From the NCBI RefSeq assembly GCF_032854445.1, contig NC_088305.1:11847606-11911605 (forward strand): a stretch of DNA of 64,000 bases, given 5' to 3'. The translations under genes were made by a program, and so were the position numbers. Under the pieces are notes generated by a model. It had not been told where the DNA came from, did not search any database, and was given only the letters and a program-made list of their open reading frames with translations. Below, in pieces: positions 12,753 through 21,995 of this stretch; within the stretch, counting starts at the first letter, position 1; every line of letters starts with the position of its first letter. The DNA is from Liolophura sinensis (Eukaryota; Mollusca; Polyplacophora; Chitonida; Chitonidae).

Positions 12753-14249
12753 GTCGGAGCGAGCGTTTGCTTCAAAGGAGAAAAGTATCAAGTTACAGAT
12801 GTTTTTAAGCCCACAGGGACGTTTGAATGCTACACAATAAGAGATAATAATGGTTTCACGAAAAGAGCGTTCAGGTATGAATTGACAGCCGTCAGCGACG
12901 TGGAGGATTTGATGAGGGACAGTGACGACGACGCACTAGCAGCTTGTCTAGAAGTCGACCCCGAATCGTCCGTAGTATCTACAAGGTTTGAAATAATAAC
13001 AGAAAAACGGCTACAAGATCTTGCCATGAAACGAATTGAGGGGGCAACCGACAAACAAACCAAATGGGGAGTCAAAGTATTCCACGGTTTGTTTGAACTT
13101 CTGTCTTTGTCTTAGTTCTCAATAAAAATAAAATAATAAAAACAAATATAACTTCAATTTATTTCCAAGCATTGAATAAGGCCTATAGAAAAAATTAATT
13201 AAAAAATTCTTTAAATAAAGTTTAGATAAAGTAAACAAAGATGGATTCTACATAAAAATCATAACAAAACGACACAGCAACATTAATACTATTAATAATA
13301 GAAAATACTTGCCTTACCTCAAAAGATACCTTTTGTCCTAAAGTATCACAACTTTGTAAATATCTGAATTGTTTTCAGATTGGCTCAGAGAATCCCATCT
13401 GTCAACAGAATTTCAATTGCTGACAGCTGTTGAACAGTTGACTTCGTTGGTTTTACGCATGGGCCCGGCAACAGAAGAGAGAAATATATTCAAAATCAGC
13501 TCTCGTTGGGATTCGAGTTTCCATAAATCGTTACTTGAATTCACTTCCTTATGAAAAAACACTAAATTTGATGAATGATCGAGAATTTATGACATCAAAA
13601 AATGTTCTTTCCGGGTTGATTAAGGAGCAACGCCGCGATGGCAAAGATGTGACAACTCATCATGAACCCATATCCGATGGAGATCTGCAGAAATTATATT
13701 CTTCAGGCACTTTATCCAACACAAATCCTAAATTCCTAGTTAGGAAGGTTTGGTTTGAAATTACACTTCATCTTGGACGGCGAGGTCTTGAAGGACTTTG
13801 AAATTTGAAAGCAGGTTCATTTGTGTTCAAAACAGATGATCATAGGCCGAGAAAATAATAAACATCCACGACTGTATGCTTCGGGAGATGATAGGTTCCC
13901 TGTACATAGTATCAAGTTGTATTTGAAGAAATTCTTCCTGCGAGTCTTTCTTTCAGCGGCCTCTCCTAAACATCACAGTTGACCACAAAACATGGTATGG
14001 CAATCAACAAGAGTGTTCTCAAAAAATGCTGAAAGTGAAAATGCCGTTGAGAATACTCCCATGTCAGTCACGCCACTCACAGTGCAAATGCCCGACGCTG
14101 TCGGCTGTAATGTTACGCGTAACAGTAGCAATACCATCCAAATGGCAAAATCCCAGTTTTCAGTCACGCCTCAAAGTTTTGGAGGGTTGTTCTACAATGC
14201 AACAATAAATAATAGCACAGTTCACATCAACTTCACATCCTCTGGATAG
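12753..14249 (+). pseudogene. Crypton-type tyrosine recombinase (DUF3504 / KIAA1958-like), broken
   Basis: An open stretch from about 12,753 to 13,086 ends in RFEIITEKRLQDLAMKR and TKWGVKVFH, the N-terminal core-binding pattern of Crypton-derived proteins (KIAA1958, QRICH1 and ZMYM relatives). A gtttgt donor at 13,087 and a ttttcag acceptor ending at 13,378 join exactly to DWLRESHLSTEF, as expected for the family. A frameshift near 13,480-13,500 precedes ALVGIRVSINRYLNSLPYEK. Then come EPISDGDLQKLYSSGTL and LGRRGLEGL, followed by a TGA. Fragments PRLYASGDD, FFQRPLLNITVDHKTWYGNQ and a C-terminal FYNATINNSTVHINF tail follow. The recombinase active-site block (R..HxxR..Y) seems to be deleted before the tail. 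It was probably once a DNA-cutting transposon enzyme or a derived nuclear protein. Confidence 0.8.
13087..13378 (+). other. Relic intron in the Crypton-type pseudogene
   Basis: 292 bp starting gtttgt and ending in a gttttcag acceptor. Removing it restores the family pattern (KVFH joined to DWLRES) with a split codon at the junction. The match is good enough to treat it as a real former intron. Confidence 0.7.
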
Positions 14250-16439
14250 CGGACTGGCTGCAGATCGTCCTTTACAACTCCCAATCCTTGTTTGATGTTT
14301 ATCCGTGTTAAACTGTTGTTTTTTTTCACAATGTTGAGTCCGTTTACGCATGTTTTCTCTCCGCAAACACTGTTGTCTGACTGCCGTCAGAATATTGCCA
14401 TTGACCGAGATCTTCAAATTTGGTACATCATGTGACCATTATGCATGAGTGTGACGCGTATATTTTACGTAACAATTCTGGTACGGCGCACTGACTGAAA
14501 CATGTGCACGTGACTGGTTTAATGTATATGTAACTTTGTACGGATTGCGTCACTACAAATTTAAATTGTGATAGCCATGTATTGTATTTCACAATACTAT
14601 AAACGCAAACCATATTTATCCTCATGATACCTTGAACATATAAATTATAATATATTTATTTGCTTACTTATAATAAGCATAAACACATATCTATGATGCT
14701 GTTATTGTTTTCTTATTTATCAACATATGCTACCCAGTGTTTATGAATTTGATACCGAATACAACACGACCGCAAAGCATTTACATAAGCAAACCCAATA
14801 AAATTCAGTATCAAACTATTGTTTACCTAATTTTGTGTCTTTCAACTATGTTTTTTTCATACGTAATTCAAACTTTAATTACGTCTTAACAGTTGAACTC
14901 CCCACTTTTGTTATAGTTTTGCTCATGCCAGAGGTTCGCCTTCGACCTTAAATATAAACTCTTCCACATAGATTTGATGTAAAACTACCGTTACACTACC
15001 CTGACGCGAACATTATTTCAAATAGAAATGTAAACAGGATAGGTATATCATGGAACAAAGTGAAATATTGGATTGAGGAACAATGCACTAAAAGCACCTA
15101 CAATTGTTGTGCAATTAGTTCCACTCTGAAGCACATTTGTATTGCTTTCATAGCAAGTAGACTACATTCACGAGACCCCAAAAATTTTTTTCCTTAAACG
15201 TTTACTAACAAATTTCTTACACATTTTATTTTCAGATGCTTTCATCAGAGGTTTAGTGGTGTCTAATGTATACTCCCCAAAAGTGCATCATTATGTGGAT
15301 GCACCAAGAGTTATCGCAATAAACACAGTTCTACTCCCCTTGAACAACATCAAGAGTGAACTTAAAAGTGAAGAGTGAACTTTTATGAACACAGCGTTTT
15401 ATAATATAGCGCTGTGACGCCAGATGCATGTCATGCACGAGAATCAATACTATAGGTCTCGTGTAAATGTATATAGTATCTATCGTACACCTGATACTTA
15501 CGGAGAAAATTTGGCACATGAGAAAAACTAAAAGTACATGTATACTTATCTGAGACGACGATGTGGCTTGCTCAAGTTGCTGTTGTAGTTGAACCGATCT
15601 GTTCATTGTCAGCAGAAATAAATTCAGTAGGTCATATAAGACTGTCATCTTCCACTGCACCTCGTTCCCAAAACAAAGGTGCACAAATAACCATCCACCA
15701 CAATGCCAAAAATTGGCAATATGCCGAAAGGGAAAGCAATGTTTACAGTTGAGCATTCGTTTGGAAAAAAATATACAAGGATGACGAAAAGCGAGCACCT
15801 GCTTGCTATTCACCCACTTTTGACTGTCACGAACATCTTTTTTCACATCATAAATTAAAATGACTGTCTCAGAGTGATATTACGTGTGATGTGTTTCGAG
15901 AAAGTGGCGCACACTTATCGTACATGTCGTATCATTATCGGATATGTGCGATTATTGTACATGTACGATACATTTGGGAAACTGGGTGCAGGGGAAGTAA
16001 TGTACGAGCTTCACTTCCCGCGTTGCCGTTGTAAAAAAGTATCGCGTCCAAGTCTATTAGAGATGTAATCTGATCGGAGGCAGTAGGTACATCTCTATTT
16101 TGGAATGATCGAGAATAAGTAAGGCTATAGCGCGTCTGTTAAGGGAGGAAACTCCTGCCACAGTGAACGTCATCCGCACTTGACATTACTCCGCAGAGGT
16201 GTGCATATAACTTCAACTGCTAAAAAAATGCAATAACAATGTAAATTAAGTCCCAAAACTAGATCAGAATGATGCTTCTGATCAGAATGATACTTAAGAA
16301 AACTGCGGAACAAATTCTGACTTATTTCCTCACACGAATTATTGTTAGTAGTATAGTGAGGAGCTTTCGTGTCGGATTGCGGTGGCGCAGGTGTGTCGTA
16401 CAGTCCGCGCATCCTTAGGCGCACGCCCGTAACGTCAGC

Positions 16440-16970
16440 ACATGCGTGTGACGTCACGCATGGGGCGCCAACGGATCAGTGCGCGCAGCTCCTTCAGCTC
16501 TTTCTCGCCAAATCTGGCCCTTGGGTGAGCTCTATTTCGCGATAAAACTGACCAATGTGCGTGACGTCACGGGCGAGAGCAGCTCCTTTAGCTCCATTTC
16601 GGGCCAAAACTGACTAATAGGTGAGCTCTATTTTGCACCAAAACTGATGTCACGCGCGAGAGCAGCTTCTTCAGCTTCATTTCGCGCCAGAACTGATGTC
16701 ACGCGCGAGAGCAGCTCCTTCAGCTCCATTTCGCACCAAAACTGACCAATGGGTAAGCTCCATTTCGAGCCAAAACGTCGGCTTGTAAAATTGAGTTGAG
16801 GACCTTCTTCAGCTCCATTTCGCGCCAAATCAGACCAATGGATGAGCTCCATTCCGCGCCAGAACTGACCAGTGGGTGAGCTCCATTCGCACCAAAAATA
16901 ACCAATGGGTGACCACGCTGTTTTGGCGCCTGAATTTCGTTGATGTCCGCGTTGACAGGATAAAAAGGTG
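16440..16970 (+). promoter_or_regulatory. Left inverted-repeat promoter with E2F-, CCAAT- and CRE-like motifs
   Basis: Degenerate tandem units of roughly 50-70 bp carry TTTCGCGCCA-type sites (about 16,680, 16,818, 16,852 and TTTTGGCGCC at 16,920), ACCAATG boxes (about 16,550, 16,743, 16,833, 16,899) and TGACGTCA (about 16,450, 16,562). Just inside is a TATA-like GGATAAAAAGG at about 16,958, followed some 90 bp later by the ATG of the zinc-finger-like frame. Confidence 0.55.
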
Positions 16971-17057
16971 TGTGAAGAGAGTGAGGCTTATTCCGGCTAT
17001 CCTACCTGCATATACACCACCAGACCACATTTACCCTGCTGACGCTACGCTGGCATC

Positions 17058-17363
17058 ATGGCTTACGGAGGAGGAGAAGGAGGAGATGAATTTACTTGTC
17101 GGACGTGCCCCAGGCGCTTTTCAAGGAGAAGCGATCGCCTGCGGCGTGAGCAGGCACTGCACGCCGAGGTGGAGAGGTCCGACTTTAGTTGCCGAACTTG
17201 CGACGATACATTTTCCTGCAGGACGCCTGGTTGCGGCATGAACGGACGTACCACGCGGAGGAGGGAGGTTCACCTGCCTGACCTGCGGGTGGACGTTTCC
17301 TCGCCGGTTCGACGGCAAATACCGATGTAGAACAAGCCAGTGTTGGGAGTGGAACTCCTAGAA
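17058..17363 (+). pseudogene. C2H2 zinc-finger-like protein of the Polinton-like element, frameshifted
   Basis: The first gene inside the left inverted repeat. It starts MAYGGGEGGDEFTCRTC and has two or three finger-like units: FTCRTCPRRFSRRSDRL, FSCRTCDDTF and, in another frame, FTCLTCGWTFPRRF. The first unit has Cys-Cys and the final His, but its first His position is Arg. The later units are split by at least two small indels (near 17,210 and 17,270), so the intact product has been lost. The CxxC pairs suggest a DNA- or RNA-binding protein. I do not recognise a specific family. Confidence 0.55.
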
Positions 17364-17397
17364 ACAAACCGTGATACACCAGAAGAGTAGACTGCAT

Positions 17398-18690
17398 CTT
17401 GAGATTTACTGGTGAACTACTTTCGAAGTGACACAGCGTGTGTTACATATCCGTATGCTTCCAAGTTATAAGCTTGCTTTTTATCTACATGTTGCCTAAC
17501 ACGTTTCTGTGGTCGTATTCTCTGGATTTGGTGCCCTTTTTTATGTAAAAAGGAACAAAACAATAATTATTGGACATCATAGATGGCGCCGTAGGGCTAA
17601 TCTATGCTTGCTAGGTAATCACCCACCGCTATTCGCTCCTGCACATACATGAAAAGGTATGACTGCCGATACCACCAGATAATTGTGAAATGATAAGCTA
17701 TTCTATAAGAAAATCCAGAAGTTAGAGATCACATGAAGAAATTCGTCCCGCAAAAATATTACGCAGAAATATGCCTGTTGTCAAATCGATGTCAGCGATA
17801 GTGTATTCGTTGGATTTGTGTCATTTTCAGCTTTACAAATGGTCCAGGTGTTTTTTGCACAACTCATGTGATGTTTTTTGTACAGCATAACGCTTGACCT
17901 GAAGATCATACAATCTTGCAGTATAAACACATGCCATATTTCGTACAAAGAATTTCAGGGGGAATAACTCTAGGTCGCTTGTTGACACGGCTATAGACGG
18001 GGGAACAGCCTGTGGCACTGTATGGCTAATCTAACGGATTTATATAAAGTTGAATAGAATAATAATTAATGGGACATCACTGATACCGCTGTATGGCTTA
18101 TCTAAGCCCACTTGCCATCAAGCTCGCTAACTCATTGCGCGCCTCTCTTCGCTTCTGCACATACATAAAAAGGTATGACTGCCGATACTAACAGATAATT
18201 GTGTGACGTGATAAGCTACTCTATTAGACAATCCAGAAGCTAGAGACCACGTGATTCCTCTGGTTGTAAACTGGGTGGGTGAAGAAATTCGTCTCGAAAA
18301 AAAATATTACATAGGACAATGCCTGTCGTCAAATCGATGTCAGCGATAGTGTATTCGTTGGATTTGTGTAATTTTCAGCTGTCCATTTTCGTACTATGAA
18401 TAGTTCAACTTTCGATACTTGAGATTTACTGGTGAACTGCTTGCGCAGTGGCACAGCGAGTATTACATAACTGTATGCTTCCCAGTTATAAGCTTATTTT
18501 TTTACCTATATGTTGCCCAACACGTTTCTGTGACCATATTCTCTGGATTTGGTACGTTTTTATGTACAACTGAATAAAATAATAATTATTAGGCATTACA
18601 AAAGGCGCTGTGTGTTTCATCTAAGCCCACATGTTTAAAGATAGCCTAGGTGTTTTTACAAAACTCATGTGATGTTTACCGGTCATGGAG
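17398..18690. repeat. Shuffled direct repeats inside the Polinton-like element
   Basis: Three modules recur. Module A (CTTGAGATTTACTGGTGAAC to CTCTGGATTTGGT) lies at 17,396-17,540 and 18,418-18,555. Module B (AATAATTATT... to GTGTATTCGTTGGATTTGTG) lies at about 17,555-17,820 and 18,058-18,370, with a short third piece from 18,575. Module C (AACTCATGTGATGTTTTT) lies at about 17,860 and 18,664. The order A-B-C-B-A-B-C points to unequal duplication. Nothing coding was recognised here. Confidence 0.7.
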
Positions 18691-19415
18691 GGCTTGGGTA
18701 TTGTGACTGCCATATACTCCACGTACATCAGATGCTGACGGCCAGCTCTCGGTCTTTCAGTATGTTGGGAAGGAAGGTCTCGTCGATCACGCCCGGGTGT
18801 GCTTTGCGCTGCAACTGTAGGATGTGGAGGTGGAGAGCCACGTCGTAAGCATTCCACAGCAAGTGAGTCTGCACCCCCTCCAGCTCTGACTTCAGCGAAG
18901 CTGGTTTCGGCTGCTCCAGACTGAATGTCACGGGCTCCGCCTTCACCTTGTCGTAACCACCCCTGCCGCCACCGGTGCCGGCTGCCACCAGCAACATGTC
19001 GATGTCTTGAATGAATTCTACCAGGTTTTGCCAGTGGGTGAGGTAGTTGAGGGTGACACTTTCTTTGGTCGGGTAGAGCGGACCGTCGGGTCGGTATGCT
19101 CTCCATTTCTTCACGCATGGCGCCGTCAGGGTTGGTCAGAGAGGAGAGACACCAGTCGTCAGATAACGTCTGACGCACCGTCAAGCCCGCCTCGGAGATA
19201 TCCACAGTCAGTGCCTTCAATCTAGACCAACCCACGCTGGGGTGGGGAGTCAGGCCTGTGGGACATTGAAGAATCTCAAGCATCTTGTCATCACGCACCC
19301 CCACCCACAGCCACGAGGCAAGCTGAAGGTTGGCCACGGTCTCGCTGGGCGATGACAGGCACACCTTCTCGGCCGGCTCTGTCAGCAGCGGGTTTGCAGA
19401 ACCGGATCGTTTCAT
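18621..19415 (-). pseudogene. Unknown protein gene of the Polinton-like element, probably frameshifted
   Basis: A 264-codon frame begins with ATG at 19,413-19,415, just inside the right inverted repeat and about 100 bp from the TATA-like box at 19,511-19,520. From about 19,114 the protein-like sequence seems to continue in a different frame (18,728-19,114: KKWRAYRPDG, LTHWQNLVEFIQDIDMLL, LWNAYDVALHLHILQLQRK), while the nominal frame turns into a Pro/Arg/Ser-rich shadow. The alternative frame is helix-like and looks genuine, so one indel near 19,100 is likely. No domain was recognised; a small structural or packaging-associated protein is possible, but that is a guess. Confidence 0.5.
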
Positions 19416-19510
19416 GCGGACAGCCTAGCGTCTCTCTGCCTCCGGCTGAACGTGGTCTTTTTGTCCAGGCAGGTAGGGGAGCTGGAGTAGCTTGCTCTCT
19501 TCACGGCTCA

Positions 19511-19990
19511 CTATTTATCCTGTCAGTGCGAACGTCAATGAAATTCCGGCGCCAAAACCACGCGGTCACCCATTGTTCAGTTTTGCTCACCCATTGGTCA
19601 GTTTTGGGGCGAAAAGGAGCTGAAGGGACTGCTCAACCCAACTGTACAAGCCGACGTTTTCGCTTCCCAGTCACTCATTGATCCATCACACGCCTCACTC
19701 GCTCATGGGTTGCGCAGCGCAGACGTCAACGAAATTCACGCGCTAAGACCGCGTGGTCACCCATTGGTCCGTTCGCTCATGGGTCCGTCACGTGCCTCGC
19801 TCAGTTTTGGCACGAAATGGAGCTGAAGGCGTTGCTCTTGCGCGTGACGTCACGCACACCTATTGGTAAGTTTTGGCGCGAAATGGAGCGGAAGGAGCTG
19901 CTCATGCGCGTGACGTCACGCACACACATTGGTCAGTTTTGGTGCGAAATGGAGCTCAGCCATTGCTCAGTTTTGGGGCGTGACGTGTGA
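19511..19990 (-). promoter_or_regulatory. Right inverted-repeat promoter, mirror of the left one
   Basis: Read on the minus strand it has TGACGTCA sites (about 19,849, 19,911 and 19,988), GCGCCAAAACTTACCAAT- and ACCAATGGGTGAGC-type units, and a TATA-like GGATAAATAG at 19,520-19,511. The ATG of the inward gene lies about 95 bp further on. The layout copies that of the left repeat. Confidence 0.55.
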
Positions 19991-20083
19991 CGTCACGCAC
20001 ATGCGCCTATGGAAGCGTGGAATCAACGACACACCTGCGCCACCTGAATGGGGGCGAAAGCTCCCTACTATACTACTATTGTC

Positions 20084-20979
20084 ATTTGCTTGTAACTAGG
20101 CTATAACTAAGTACAGGATAGCTTACTATCATGTCTTGGACGGGTACATGTGTTAACCAGGCTCGTGTGACGACTGCTTGCAACTTCTCGTGTTTGCTGG
20201 AAACAACTGGTCTTCCCCCATTATGGCGTGCATGTTTCTACGACACACGTGGGAAAATCCATCAGTAACTTTCAGATGGTCAGTGGTTTACCAAGGCCCC
20301 GGTTTCCTCAGCACCATCGTGGAAAATTTTTGTCTATGGCGTTAGGCAACAAAGTGATATATAAATAAATAATGACTTGATGACTTTAGTATTTTCATTC
20401 AGCTCACAGCTGCTTAAAGAAATAAGCCTTCGGGAATGCGATACGTTGTACATATATGAGAAAAACGCCAACCAAACTATCACACTCAATGTGGTGGAAG
20501 AATGTTTGTCGGCTTTAGTTTTAGTTTTCAGTTACTAATGAGGTCTATGCAGCTTTCTCCATAACTTGTATAATGTTAAGAAGTTGTGGGAGGGAAAATG
20601 CTGTTACTGGTCAACCCAAACTTTCTGCTCCTGTACTGTCCAACTTGTAACCGGACAGAGAGTAGTAGCCTTAAAGATGTATAGTATAGAATGCAAATAA
20701 AAAATGCTAAAATTTTATAAATCGGGTAACGTCACGATTCTTATTACATAGCGAAATTAAGTGGGCTATTATAGAATGCGAAGTATCGACATCACAGTTC
20801 AGATCGTCAACCAGCAAAGCAATTCGTTAATACAAATTAGTATCACAGTCTCTTTTAGATACATGTACAGTACAACAAAAAAGTGACCATTGTGAACACA
20901 CGTGTCGTATGGGTAGAACACAGGTGTTACACGCATGTGCAATGCACCATCACTGGCTGGCATGCGTTGCCGGCTCGAA
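20084..20979. other. No recognised gene
   Basis: Unique-looking AT-rich sequence between the Polinton-like element and the minisatellite. Confidence 0.55.
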
Positions 20980-21995
20980 CCACAGGGCTACTACACGCGT
21001 GTGGAGTGAACCACACGGGTACTACACGCGTGTGGAATAAACCACACGGATACCACACGCGTTTGGAGTGAACCACACGGCTACTACACGCGTGTGAAGT
21101 GGACCACACGGCTACTACACGCGTGTGAAGTGGACCACACGGCTAATACACGCGTGTGGATTGGACCACACGGCTAATACACGCGTGTGGAGTGGACCAC
21201 ACGGATACCACACGCGTGTGAAGTGGACCACACGGCTACTACACGCGTGTGAAGTGGACCACACGGATACCACACGCGTGTGAAGTGGACCACACGGCTA
21301 GTACACGCGTGTGGAGTGGACCACACGGATACCACACGCGTGTGAAGTGGACCACACGGCTACTACACGCGTGTGGAGTGAACCACACGGCTACTACACG
21401 CGTGTGGAGTGGACCACACGGCTACTACACGCGTGTGGAGTGAACCACACGGCTACTACACGCGTGTGGAGTGGACCACACGGCTACTACACGCGTGTGA
21501 TGTGGACCACACGGATAACACACGCGTGTGAAGTGGACCGCACGGCTACTACACGCGTGTGGAGTGGTTCACACGGCTAGTACACACTTGTGGAGTGGAC
21601 CACACGGATACCACATGCGTGTGAAGTGGACCACACGGCTACTACATGCGTGTGGAGGGAACCACACGGCTAGTACACGCGTGTGAATTGGACCACACGG
21701 CTACTACACGCGTGTAGAGTGGACCACACGGATACCACACGCGTGTGGAGTGGACCACACGGCTACTACACACGTGTGGAGTGAACCACACGGCTACTAC
21801 ACGCGTGTGAAGTGGACCACACGGCTACTATACACGTGTGGTGTGGACCACAGGGATACCACACGCGTGTGAAGTGGACCACACGGCTACTACACGCGTG
21901 TTGAGTGGACCACACGGATACCACACGCGTGTGAAGTGGATCACACGGCTACTACACGCATGTGGAGTGGACCACACGGATACCACACGCGTGTG
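20980..21995. repeat. 31-bp minisatellite, about 33 copies
   Basis: Unit close to ccacacggctactacacgcg + tgtgaagtgga. Each copy carries the palindrome ACACGCGTGT. Two main variants differ at the centre (ctactac or ataccac) and in the tail (gaagtgga, gagtgga, gagtgaa). More diverged copies extend left to about 20,900. Overlapping open frames arise because the unit contains few stops; they are not evidence of a protein. Confidence 0.97.

Larger units (their letters stand above)
10514..15988 (+). mobile_element. Candidate PIF/Harbinger element containing two transposon genes
   Basis: Possible terminal inverted repeats bound this region. The left end has GGGCCCAGTTTCACAAAG; the right end, reverse-complemented, has GCACCCAGTTTCCCAAAT. 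Both ends also carry nearby runs rich in cgtac/gtacg (10535-10585 and 15918-15970). Inside, on the plus strand, are a decayed Harbinger transposase and a decayed Crypton-type recombinase gene. I could not find a 3-bp TWA target duplication, so the borders are provisional, and the second gene may be a separate insertion. Confidence 0.45.
16347..20077. mobile_element. Polinton/Maverick-like miniature element (3.73 kb)
   Basis: Terminal inverted repeats of about 600 bp. The left end begins AGTAGTATAGTGAGGAGC. The right end, reverse-complemented, begins AGTAGTATAGTAGGGAGC; both later share GGTGGCGCAGGTGTGTCGT. The flanks are ATTGTT (16341-16346) and ATTGTC (20078-20083), a 6-bp target duplication with one mismatch. 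AG...CT ends, long inverted repeats and 6-bp duplications are the Polinton/Maverick pattern. At 3.7 kb it lacks a polymerase, integrase and capsid genes, so it would be an internally deleted or non-autonomous copy. Two inward-facing reading frames remain. Class assignment rests on the ends only; other classes with 6-7 bp duplications (for example Dada) remain possible. Confidence 0.6.

Noticed and set aside
15331-15846. 171-codon minus-strand frame inside the Harbinger-like element
   Set aside because: I considered a Myb-like second Harbinger gene, but no Trp-spaced SANT/trihelix pattern was visible, and the plus strand also has protein-like pieces. Left unassigned.
21249-21580. Overlapping open frames in the 31-bp satellite
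   Set aside because: They exist only because the repeat unit contains few stop codons.
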